Source: Amphiura filiformis
Taxonomy: Eukaryota > Echinodermata > Ophiuroidea > Amphilepidida > Amphiuridae
Assembly: GCF_039555335.1 (NCBI RefSeq)
Contig: NC_092642.1
Span: 12,684,743-12,748,742, forward strand
Direction: 5' to 3'
DNA length: 64,000 bases
This document shows positions 22,333 through 35,200 of the stretch, in pieces (within the stretch, counting starts at the first letter, position 1; each line of letters starts with the position of its first letter). Below the pieces are notes generated by a model. The model searched no databases. It worked only from the letters and a program-made list of their open reading frames with translations, and was not told the DNA's origin. A program made the position numbers and the translations under genes.

Positions 22333-24290
22333 CACACTGTGAACTCTTTGACTCAAAGGTGCAACTTCAAACCCAATTCACCCATAGAGGTAGGTCGAGT
22401 GCAGATCTGTCGGAACACACTTTTCAATACGGAATAAGTGCCGGGAATAAATGCTATCCTCATCGTGACATCATCCAAGCAGCAAATTTCATTTCCCATT
22501 GAAGTGTTATCCAACGGATCTGCAGTCGATGATTCTGCATAGCACCGTTCCACTATATGCAAGGAGAGCCTCAATCTGACAGCATACATGAATGGGAATT
22601 GAACCAGTCATATTACATTGTGTAATGTTACGTAATACTTCCCATTTGTGTCAATTGCCAGTTTGAGGTTCTCCTTGCATATGACAGGACTGTGCAATGG
22701 GTGAATAGTACCACTTCAAATTCAGTGCACCTTCAGCATGTACCGTAATTGGTACAAAACATAACCAGCTGGCCATCGTTACATCTGTTTACAGCTCAAG
22801 TTATTTCTATTGTCAAGTATTTTGAAATACTCCCAGCTAACTCAAGTCATGTGGCAATAGATGGCCTTGTGATCAGCAAACTGAGTTGGTTCCACATGAA
22901 ATGTATAATTTCCACCTGTTGTTAGGAAAATCATTTACTTCATTTAAAAAAGGTTTCAAGATCTTTCATTTCACTTCTGTGTGGTTTCATAAGGCTGAAC
23001 ACATTTTTTTCTGTGTTTCCGGTAACATTAGTGTTGGAATTAACACTCTGCGGTTGGCCAAATATTTTATTTTATGAGAAGATTTTGAATTATGAACACA
23101 TGCTGTTGCAAAAAAAAATGGGTTGATCTGCAAAAAAAATGCAAATGGACAATGGACATTAAAGATGAGAGAAGAATGACTACAATCAAGACTTAGTAGA
23201 ACAATGCTATATAAAAAGAACATTTTATTAAACCTCTTTACATGGTATCAAAAGATTTACTTTACATTATTGAAGGAAATTTGGTAACTTTTAACACAAT
23301 TACTGGTATTACAGATGATGTTAACAATCACGACTTTGTATATGTGTAAAATTAAAATAAATAATATTAAATTAAAAACATAATCATTTGCTTTGCTTGA
23401 ATTTACTTCAGTGTTGCATTTGGGTAGGAATAAAAATTGTAAGAAGACAGGTAAATAGTATATAAACAATGGTATCAGACTCTGCATAGTTCAGTAGCAG
23501 AGAAGATAGTTTGCCATTTTTTTTTCTTTGCTGATTATTGCTGTATGGAACCTTGAAATTTGAAAATTCCAGTCAAAATTAAAAATAGCTCAAATTCTAA
23601 ACACAAAATGGAGATGCATAATTTGACCTACTTGGGGCTTTCATTCCAGTTTTATGTGTATGAGCACAAAAGAAAAGGACCAAGGTTAAATGTAAATGTA
23701 AACAAATTAAAATTGTTTCAAATTGTCATTTGGTATTTTTGAAATGAGAAATTTGGCAAAAAACAAAGAAAACAGCAGTAATTCTGGAGCCCTTTACCAT
23801 AGTTTTGTTCTCCAGGAACACAATCAGTTCTGTAAATATTTTTCAGTTCAGTTTTTTGTTCACAATTAGTTATTGTGCAGATCTAACCTTTAATTTATCA
23901 TTGGAGTTCTTTTGAAGCATCAAACAGTGAAATGGTGCAATGTCTCATAAATTAGTCACAAAGTTAGCCATTTTTTTCTTAACTGCTGGAACCTACATCC
24001 AAACGACTAATCATGTTATAGTGCTATGTGAGAAGTTTGTGACAAATCCATAGGTTGAACAATCCATTGAGCTCCATTGAATAACCAACAAGAATGGTTC
24101 CCTCCGTTGATTCAAAAATCAATTGTTTACTATGTCCATGGTATAGCCATCACAAGGTCCATTTTCCAAACCATCATGCATACTTCCTGTAAAAAAAAAA
24201 AGAAGACAATAATAACAATAATTTTACATAACAAAAATGGAAAAGAAAACATTTTTAATACATTATCATCTCCATAAATTTAACTCCAAA
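22333..24290. other. Intergenic, no gene seen
   Basis: It contains an inverted repeat at about 22554-22685 (ATATGCAAGGAGAGCCTCAA against GAGGTTCTCCTTGCATATG). A stretch near 23700-23790 (GGCAAAAAACAAAGAAAACA) recurs in SHFL-A intron 3 near 34110-34145. AT-rich otherwise. Confidence 0.4.
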
Positions 24291-25290
24291 AAAATAAATT
24301 GACTGGAGATAATTTATCATCGCCATTTATCTTGAGATGATTTAATATAATTTATTATTTTCAGAAAAACGGTTTGGAGATGATGTATTTTCTTGAGATA
24401 ATTTGTTATCTTGAGATTTATCAATTAAACTTATCTCAAAATAATTTCTCGAGACATTTATCTCCAGATAAAAGATAACAAATTATCTTTAAATAATAAA
24501 TTATTTTGAGATAAGTTATCTTATAACTTATTATTTCAAGATAATTTATCTCAAGATTATCTCAACATATTTATCTCCGGATAAAAAAGATTTTGAGATG
24601 TATTTTTTTAGTGACTTATCTCAAGATAATTTGTTATCAATTATCTCAAGATGATTGATTATCTTGAGATATTTATCTCTGGACAAAAAGAGATGTTTTT
24701 ATGGAGATATTTATCTTGAGATAATTGTCTCAGGATAGTGGATTATCTCAGAATAGTTGATTATCTCAGGATAATTGATTTTCTCAGGATAATCAATTCT
24801 GAGATAATCAATTGTGATAAATATATGGAAATAATAAAATATCTCAAGATAAATATATCCATAATCTTTTTGTCCAGAGATAAATATCGATATAATAAAT
24901 TATCTTGTCCAAAAATAATAAATTATATTGAGAAAATACATTATCTTAAGATGTTTTTTAGCTGGAGATCATAAATTATCTTGATAGTAAATTAGCTTGA
25001 GATAAATATCTCCATGAAAACATCTCTATCATTTTGTCCAGAGATAAATATCTCGAGATAATAAATTATCTTGATGAAAAATAATAAATTATCTTGAGAA
25101 AATACATTATCTCAAGATGTTTTTATCTGGAGATCATAAATTATCTTGATAGTAAATTATCTTGATCATAAATTATCTTAGGATAATTATCTTGAGATAA
25201 TCAATTATCTCAGGATAATTGATTATCTCAGGATAATTGATTATCTCAGGATAATTGATAATCTCAGGATAATTGATTATCTCAGGATAT
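24290..25290. repeat. 1-kb AT-rich field of ATCTCAAGATAATT words
   Basis: Dozens of variants of TTATCTCAGGATAATTGAT and ATAATTTATCTTGAGATAA occur in both orientations, so the field is both tandem-like and locally self-complementary. The right end (about 25195-25285) is a regular array with 18-base period. No coding potential. Confidence 0.9.
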
Positions 25291-25691
25291 TTGCTTGCTA
25301 TTCAAAGACAAGATTCCTCATCCTGCTTGGAAGTCGATGGACAGCGACTTGGGAAATTCCCTGAGGTATGGGGCCAGGAGATGGTCAGGGGCGACTTCCC
25401 ATTCAAAAATGCCCTGCCCTGCTCTACATAAGTCGTGAGGCATAATAGTCCATTTGAATTACTCAAAAGAGTGACGTCGGTGCAAATAATATCTATTAAA
25501 ATTTAAATCGGATGAGTTGGCTCAAATTACTGCAGTGTTTTTACATGCATTTAAAAGCTGTAAAGCTTACTACAAAAACATTAAAGTGCAAAGTATACTG
25601 ATCGTCTCTCTCTCTCGAGGAGAGATACATAATACAATATACATGTCCAGATCCCGGGTCCAGATCACTAGCTAGTAGAGGATTACGGTTA

Positions 25692-25996
25692 GGGGCTGTG
25701 CAATAATTGAGCCCTGGGGAGGGTAAAATTGTGGGGGGCAAGAAATTTTTAGGCGTGCGAAAGGGGGGGGCAAGCAATTTTGGTAAGCCGAGAGGGGGCC
25801 AAGCAATTTTGGCACACATTCACGGGCATTCAAAGTTTGAAAATTGGGATCCCAAAAATTTGGCATGTTCAAAGGGGGGGGGGGGCAAAGATTTTTTGGT
25901 GGGCCAAGTGGGGGGGGGGCAAGCGATTTTTGGCGGGCTGAGATGGGGGCAAGCGATTTTTGGTGAGCCGTTTGGGGGGCTCATAATTATTGCACA
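25692..25996. mobile_element. Small TIR element with G-rich internal repeats, copy 1
   Basis: The ends GGGGCTGTGCAATAATTG and CTCATAATTATTGCACA are inverted copies. The interior repeats GGGGGCAAGCGATTTTTGG several times. A shorter relative is at 53614-53757. The 137-aa open frame here is a translation of the G-rich repeat and not a gene. Confidence 0.7.
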
Positions 25997-28900
25997 AAAT
26001 ATTGATCCAGCTCCCCGTACTACAATTACCATGGCCGGGGGGTCAGTGTTTTATAATCCCGGGGGTTTAATATACACTGACACTACAGACAGTGACGCTG
26101 TCTTTATAATAGATGGATGATTATTGTAGACTGATTATTTTATAGACATTGTGCACTGATCAGTGTCATAGCATGCATTGCATTGCATTGGATGTGCTCA
26201 CTCACTGTTGTACTATTTTAAGCTTTCAGCATCAGACAGTGCATCATGACCCTAGTACGAAAACAGTGAGCTCGACTAATTATTCCGTACACTCACCTCA
26301 AATTTAAAATTATGCTCAAGTTGTCATCACGTTTGTAAACAGAGCTGTCTTTGTTTGTATGTAAACAGAAGTACTGACTTCTCCGTGCTTCGTTCTGACT
26401 TTGTTATTGTACATCAACAAAAACATGGATCTCGCCGTAAACACACCACTTTCCTAAAATTTGTGAGTAAGTCTGTATATAATCACGTGATAAGAATATC
26501 GGGAACAAGGGCAAGATCTGGGTTGCTGCAATCCAAGATGACGAATCGCAAATATCCGACTCTTACACAGCATAGAAATAACGATACGTTATACGCTCAT
26601 AATGGCAGATGCTTTTCATAGCTAGTAGCAGAGAGCAAATTAAGGGATTTTTAAAAACGCGCGAAAGTCAAAATTTGACGGTTTTTACTCAAAATCTACT
26701 CGGTGCACATCTTGTGCGCCGGGCAGATTCCTTTAAATACATTTTACTTTCTCTGTGTTAATTTTTATCTCCCACGGATATCTGGTTTAAAAGAAATCGA
26801 TCGACACAAGTTATGGCTAAAAACGGACTTTTAGCGGATATATTGCATAGGTTTGTACAGGGCCCAAAATCTACTTTGCCTAAATTTAGTGTTATTTTGT
26901 CAATATGATGGGACGTCCTTTGCCGCCTGCGTGTGACGGGGTTTTCCCAATGCCGTAACGTCTAGCAGCAGATAGCGGTGTTGCCAACACGTTGGCTTTA
27001 ACGCGAAATTGGGCTGATTAGCAATCCGTGTGATGGACCTTAAACACGAAGGAGGGAGTTTCAGTTAAGTGCCGGGGTTAAGTGTCACCAAGCATGTGCG
27101 GATGTGTCGTTTAAATTGTCAACAATTATGCTGAAAAGGACCTATTGTCTTTTGGCGCGGAGTTTCTTAAAAAAATATGTGAACAAAATATGAGGGAGGA
27201 GGGACGAGTGCCATTGCTCTTAATCATTCTAACCTCAATCATTAAGAACATTTATAAAGATGTTCTCAAATTCTTAAAGTAGGCTAATTAATTAATCAGA
27301 AATAGGCCTAACTGCAGCGGCGTTCGTGGCCCCAGTAAAAACACAACATTACGAAAATTGCCACGTTCTACGACAATTTTGCGCAAAATTTGCTGATTTG
27401 CCACCCAGGGGTGTCTATTCTTCCAGAAAAATGAAATTATTCCCTCACCCTACCACGCTGTGTCACATCCGCCCCCAGATTCTTCCCCAACTGAGATCCA
27501 CAAAAAAGGACCCAAAGGGAAAATTTTAGGCTGGTTGCTATAATCTACATGTACTTATCCTTATTTTCTTGTTCCCTCCATTCCCTGCCTGAATATGAAT
27601 ATAGGTGTGTTGTCAGACCCAGGAACTTCTTGTGTTGTGAGTTGTTCTATTCTGTCTTCCCTAAAAACATCAAATTCTTTCCTAGATGGTACAGTTTGGA
27701 CACTGAACCATTGATTGCATCTAAGGACTATAATGGTTCAAAGAGAAGACAGGCTGGCAAACACCTCTAGGCTCTTTATTATTTTCAGAGCTAACTGTGA
27801 TTTATTATTTACAGGGGTGTGAGAGTTAAGATTTTTTGTTTTGATTTTCAGCTTTTTTTTTTGTACCAGTACACTTGCTCTGTACAGGATCCTCCCATAT
27901 TGCAGCTTTTTGCTAGGTGTTTTTAGCTTTTTGCGAACTGTTTTCAGTGTTTTCAGCTCTTTTATATGTGACTCACATGCCCCTGATTTATAAAGCCTTA
28001 GAATTAAAATTCTTCTGTAGCAGAGTTCGTAGATTGCCACTGAACTATTGCATCTAGGCCTAGGGAAGATAATCAAGGATTTGGATCTGAAGCTGAGGTT
28101 TAAAAGGGAAGATAAACTTGGACAATAAAGCTGTTAAGTACTTGATGGTTCTGTCTTCCCTTAGAATCCCAAATGCTTCCCTAGATAGGCAGATGTCCAA
28201 ACTAAAAAGAAAATGGATTTTATATGAAATATGTAAAGCAGAACTCCCTTAATCTTTGTGTGCATAATAGTATGACCACTACTCACTATTGCCCAGACAG
28301 GAAAGAATTACTGACCCAACTTTTCGCTGTTTTTTGCTTAAGTCCATGGTTTCCCTCAAAATAATTATTTTTGGGATGGGAATGGGTAAAAGCCAGGGGA
28401 CCACTACATGTATGCTAATGCTATGTACCCATTATAATTCTTCCCTGAATTCCACTTGATGAATTCACCAACCCTGTAGAGCAGTCACTGCCAGTAGTGA
28501 CCATCTAATTTTCCCCAAATTAGTTAATTTTATTTTTAATCTTCCTTGAATCCTGTTGACTTTCTTCTGTTTTTCCCTCTTTTTTTTTCTTTTCAAAATG
28601 CAAAATTCTTCCCCAAAGGGGTGAAATTATTCCCTCCCCTTTGGGGCCGATAAACGGAAGAATAGACGCCCCTGTTGCCACCCCCCTTGAAATTCGACAA
28701 AAATTGCCCTGAAAATTTCATCCAAAAGGTTAGCAACTATTTTAAACTGTTCTGATTTGGTAGTTCACAGCATCTTGCGAATGGTAGCGAGCTTTGTCAA
28801 AAATTGCATTGATCATTTCGTAGCGAGTGTGTAGAAGAATTCAAATATCACAGATATAGTTTTGTAGGTCATGTGGTTCTTGAGTTATGTTGTAAAGAGG

Positions 28901-29268
28901 GATGAAACAACAACACTTTTGTAAAACGTACATAACTGATTAACAAGAATAAATCAAGCAAGTTTTCAAATATATGATTTGTAGAATGAACTATTGCAAA
29001 ACATAATAGTGATATTTTTCAATAATATATTGATTAAATGAAATTTTTGTTGGCTGCTTCGACCAACAATACATCGTGTAGCCTTAATACGGTACTATTT
29101 TGGGCGACTAAACACTTCTTGCAATACATGATGCGAATGTAAATGGCAACACTGGCTTTAAAATAAATCGTATTAAATGTTCAAATTGTAGGTTCGCTCA
29201 ACGTTGTGTACTACTATAGCACACGGCAGTTTTAGCTGTGATATTGATATTGTGATATTCATATATTT
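25997..29268. other. SHFL-A upstream region, no other gene seen
   Basis: No exon was recognised. It contains scattered repeat fragments: GTCTATTCTTCCAGAAAAATG near 27413, and GAAGAATAGACGCCCCTGTT near 28657, which are inverted relative to each other. The 300 bases before 29269 should include the SHFL-A promoter; no TATA box or interferon-type element is evident there. Confidence 0.4.
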
Positions 29269-32200
29269 ATGGCGTCTGCACACATTACGAATGGCGGTAA
29301 CGCGGATACCGAGAAGGTAGGGTCTATATTAAAATACTATAATACCCAATAATGTATCATACCTATTGCTTTGAATACCAACTCGGTCGGCATTTATATA
29401 CAGGCCCGGTATAGGCATACAGGCGTGCGAAAAAGTCGAGGCAAATGGCTCAGTATCAAAATATGAAAGTAAAATGTTGTCATGTTCCGAGTTATTTATT
29501 GGGAGCAGGGCACATACATATGTGACCCGTTCTGACAAAACCAGGAACAAGTCGCATTTTTGACATTTCATGATTTGAATAAAAATGTAAGCACTAGACA
29601 ATAAGCTTAAAAATGATACCAAAAAAGATATGGATAATTTTGTAAATGATACCTTGATAGTTTTGTCCAATTGCTATTCTGAGTAATGGGTCAAATAGTT
29701 TCCTGCCTTACACAGGATTGAATAGGGATTACCCACGGATTAAATAAACTTCTTTTTAATAAGTAATTTCAAGGATTTGAAAGTCCATTTAGTCCCGCAG
29801 TCAAATACCATCAAATTAAGGGCTGGGGTATGAACGTTTGGACAGTATTTATTTTGGGACATCAGAGCACATCAGACATATCGAATTGCATTCTGAATAC
29901 GAAGAATGTCATTCTGAAATTCGCAATTTAATACACATTTTATGGCAAATCATTAAAATTGATATTTTTGATATTTAACAGTACTTGAAGTAAACTTTAT
30001 AAATCTGATGATTTATACTTAAAGTGTATGTAGGTGGGATGAAAAGCCGACGATCAATTGAACATTTTGACCTTTCGTATTGAAGATATGGATTTTTTCC
30101 CCCAAAACACCCCAAAAAATAGGTCTTTTGGGAAAAAAATCCATATCTTCAATATGAAAGGTCAAAATTTTCAATTGACCGTCGGCTTTTCCTCCCTGCT
30201 ACATACACTTTAAGAATATATCATTAGATTTATATAATTTACTTCGAGGACTGTTATATATCAAAATTTGAAAAATATCAAATTTTTATAATTTGTCATA
30301 AAATTTGTATTATATTGTGATTTTCAAAAAATGAAAATTATTTGATATCAGAAAGACATGCTTCGTATTCAGAATGCAATTCGATAGGTCTGAGGTGCTC
30401 TCATGTCCCACAAAAAATACTGTCGAAACGCAATAAACGCTCATTTTAGATCCCTTAAGAAATCCCAAATTTGATTTGTTTTTATGAGAATGTCATTTTT
30501 AAAGGCCTATAACGCAAAAACATGTCTGGCGACTTGTTCCCGGTTTTGTTGGAGCTGGTCACATATTTATTCATGATTCATTATTCACGTCGATATCAAT
30601 TTACTTTTTACTTGAATGAAACAGGAAGTTCGGGAAATACAAGAATTGTTTAAAGGCAGATATCCACAAGATGTCATTCACGATTTATTGAATTACTTCC
30701 ATAGCGACAAAAAAGCTACAGTTGACCACTTGTTTAAAGGTAAGTTTGCTTGTGGATGTTATTAATTTGTGTGTGCAGTGAGGTGGCTGTGTAGAGGGTG
30801 GGTGGGTTATTATTTGGGCAGTTTTATTGTCTTCTCGTAAAACACAAAACAACTATATCAATTTATTATGATTCCACAGGCCAATTTCTCGAAGCTTGGA
30901 AAATGGTCAGTCTTCATAAGCCAGTAGGCTAGTTCTACCAATGTGGAGCCCTTTTATTGATCTATCTTTCTTGGCGATGTATGACGTGAAATTGTAAGCA
31001 CTGGTATATAGGACTAATTGGGCTTAAGCCTGAAGGCTTAGGGAGACTGCCCACTAGCCACGCTTCGAGAAACCGACCCATAGAGGCCAGCATGCGCACA
31101 CGTTGGGGTGTGTCTGTGGTGGATATTAGTATATCGCGTAAACTAAAAACTCCAAAAAAATTTGACCTTGTTCTTTAAATACAGGGTGTCCCAATATAAA
31201 ATATAAATGCACCTGAGAAAAGGATAACAGTTGGGTTGGTTTTTTTTGGGACGCCCTGTATTTTTAAGACATACAAAGCTAGATGAAGTAATGTCCGATT
31301 AAAAAAAATAGAAACAAGGGTTGTAGGGAATCTACATGCAAGACAGTTCAAGAGAAACGGGTAATGTCCGATTAAAAATAAAAAAATGTTATGTAGATTC
31401 TACATGCAGGACAGTTCAAGGGAAAAATTTACATCTCTACTCTGTTGTTTTGTCTAGCCTTTGCAGAACCCGTGTAATTATTGAGTGCACCGCCTCGCCA
31501 ATCTGATATTAGTTTTGATCCAATTCATGTAATACATGTTATTATATTTCAGGTCGCCTTTCTGAGGAAGAAGATCAGTGTGATGAACTTAAGGTAAATA
31601 AAATACAAATTTTTCATGAAGGAAATTAAAGTACGATACAAGAGTAAATGGTACAAAGTTCATTCTAGTCAAGATAATTAAATTTAATATGGTACTTGAA
31701 CTTGATATCTATAATGGTATGTACATAATGACATTGGCCATGTTGATTTAGGCCAATATCATGATATCATATTACATGTGCCTTTAATCACACTTTTATG
31801 ATAATAATATAGATCAGCTAGCTAAAATATTCAGTGCCTTTTCATAATAGCCCAGACTTTCATATCCCAATATTTAAATGCTTATTAACACATTTTAACC
31901 AGACCAAAACACGTTTATAACATGATTAAAACGGTTTGTGGTTGCCGTGTAGTCATACTAAATCCTTGGGCGTGTTGGGACTAATAGCTATTCTTTTTGA
32001 TATTTTGACAAATAAATGCGTGTTCATGAACTATATACATGAGCTTTATACATGTATGTACATGTACTATGAAAGGAAACGCAACTAATGTAACATCCGT
32101 GTAGTGGTACAGCTTTTCTGGAACTGGTGCCAATAAGTATCGACATGGGCACTTTGGACCTGCTTTTTGTGATCTTGAATCATACCAGTAAATATACATG

Positions 32201-35200
32201 TACATGTCACGTGTTATATCCTGTTGGTTTGACAATGTTGAACTCCTGTGGAAAAAATGTAATTGTTAAATAAGCGAGTTCGGTATATGCCCTAATTCTG
32301 AAAAGAGTGCATTATGGATAAGTATCTGGTGTGATATCGCGGCCGGTACTTACACTTTAATGTATTTTAATTGCGACGAAAAACACCAAAAAACTTATTT
32401 TTTTTAAATTTTCTTGACTAATTGTTGGGTCTGATTGTTTCCACAGAACTTTCATAACAAGCAAAGATTGTTTGCACCTTCATTAGAAGTACCAGCAGTA
32501 AATGACGAAAAACAAAATCACCTTATACCCAAATTCACTCCAATGCACAACAACAATTACAATACACTGTCTAATTATGTTAACAAAACTGTTTAATTAC
32601 GTTAACAAAATCTAAGGCTTTAATTGAAAGCAAAGAATTATCTAGGTCTTCTTGATAATCCTAGAGTTCTATTGCAATGTTCCAGACGGCTGATGTATAT
32701 CTCCTTGTTTGCTTATCCTGCGATAATAACTTTTCAGGGAAGTCCATTGTACACTTGTATTTCCTCCCACAGAAATGGTGCTGATTTCTCCAAACACTTA
32801 ACTCCTTGCGCAGTTCTCCAAACACTCAACACAACTCCTTGCGCAGTTCTCCAAAAATGGTGCTTCTTTCGCCAATCACTCTTTCTCCATGAAACAGGCT
32901 TCTTTCAACACGGCTCCACTTTATAAACAGATGTGTTGTTTTATAAACCAGACTCCAGCAAGTCAAGAGAAGATCTTTAATCCTTTGGGGAGGAGGAGTA
33001 CCTTCATATACTCAAAATCTCCTTCGTTGCTCTATTAAAATAGCACATTACTGGCCATGCAAACTGATTCAAATGTACACTCATAGAAATGGCTTGTTCG
33101 CCTTGTTGGCGCAATTCAAAAGGAGTAAGTTTGGACAACTCAAAAATAGTGTAAAATTTGCCAAAACAAAATTCATTTTAGTTATCCGAACTTAAAAAAT
33201 GCTGAAAAAGCTCAAAAAGTTCCGTCAACGAATCAACTTTGTTGGCATTACATAAAAAGTTGATGTAAGTCGTTGCGTCAACTTTTTAAGTAATGCCAAC
33301 TTCTGAATTCAAGTTCAGGGAACTTAGAAAAACAAACAAGGTTCAAAGAACCAATTAGTTGAGTTATTGTAACTCAACATGTAAGTTGATGTAACTCGTT
33401 CATATTAAGTTACTGGTACTTATTGTTTTGGGTTATCCCAATTTGGTACTTAATTCACGTAATTGAATCATTTTCTGCACAATTAGCAGTATTCAAATAT
33501 TTATTTTTGTAATCAGTGCAAAATTTTGTATACTATAGCACACCTCTAGAAAATTATGCTAACCTAGGCTATTTTCATTTTCTGAGTTGTAACAACTCAA
33601 TAAAATAAGTGCAAATGAGTGCGACCAACATAATGATATCGAGTCAGCGTTACTCAAAATTGTACGCGTTGGCATTACTCGGAAAGTTGACGCAACGACT
33701 TACATCAACTTACTGAGTAATGCCAACGAACAATTTCTATGAGTGTACCTCTATTTGAAGCACAGGATGACCAACACATAGAGAATTTACAAACTCTCAT
33801 GATATTCTGCAAAGAGCAAACTAAAACTTTCACCTTTTATGCACACAATCTATCATAGATTATTTTGTCATATTCACTTCCTGGGGGTTCCTAAAATGAT
33901 GTCATATTTACTTTACAAACTTGAGGATTTTCCCCAATTGTACAACACAATGAACATATTGACATAGTGAGGATTTTCCAAGATTATTAATATTTCTGAT
34001 AAAAGACCCATTCAGTGATCCCAGCGCAAGTGTGAAAAATAAAATTGTTTATAAATTGCTTAAAAATGAAGAATTAGTCATTCAAACTATCATTTGATAT
34101 TTTGTAAATGAAAAATGTGGCAAAAAACAAAGAAAACAGCAGTATTGACGAAGCTGAAGCGCTTTTCAAATACATGTAGCTAATTTATATACCAACAGTG
34201 TATATAAATTACAGATTACATGTCTTATTTTGTCTTAAATACATGGCTAGCAGGCTAGCTTGATGATTTTTACGATCGTCCGGATGAGCTTATCTCTCAT
34301 GAAATACTTTTAGCTTGCAAACAAAGTTAAGGTAAATTTAATTACTCATATCAGGGCACATCACAATATGGCCGTTCCAACCGATATTTTTACCCATAAA
34401 GCACTGTCCTATATTACCGAACTCCTATATTGCTTTCAAAATCACCTTAAAATATGATCTGATTGTGGTTATTAAATTATTTTATTAAATTAATTTGTTT
34501 CCCAAAGGCTCTCAACACACGACTAAATTCCTTGAATCTGAAAGACGACGCAGTGACTCAACTGGATAAGAAAATTGAGAGTAGGGTACGCCAATTTGCT
34601 TGTGGAGGATGCGATCGTGTATGGTGGCAAAGAGTTCCAGTTCGTAAAGAGGTATACATGTAAACCATTAAAGGAAACATTGCGAGTCAACATGTTCATA
34701 GCTGTTGATATTATTTTGTGATGCGATCAAGCAAAATCAGTCGGAGCTCGGAAATATTAAATTTTTAGTTTCTTATAGGATAGTAAAAAGCATTTATAAA
34801 GCTGGATTTTGCAGCAAATCCCATTGAAATTGAACAACCAGTTCCAAAGATATGAGCAATTAAAGAGTTTCAAAAACATGAGGTAACAAAAGGAAATATT
34901 TCCTTTGTTTGGCTATATCTCAAAATCAATATTTCCGAGTTCCGACTGATTTTGCTTGATGGCATCACATTTTATTATGATCATATTTTTGAGGGAAAAA
35001 TACTATAGTGGAAACTTGTTAACACAAAATTCATTCCCGATAACATGCGTCACTCTGTTCCTCCTCTGTTCTTCTTCGTCGTCTTTTTCACCTACAATCC
35101 CGGTCATAATTGTTCGAACACTTTAACATGGGTACCTCAAATATGCCCCCATTCCCCCTGATCAATGTTGTTGGTTTTTTTTTTGGGCATGAACCCCTAG

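Noticed and set aside
25707-26120. 137-aa open frame
   Set aside because: Glycine/lysine-rich translation of the G-rich repeats in a MITE, with an equally open opposite strand.
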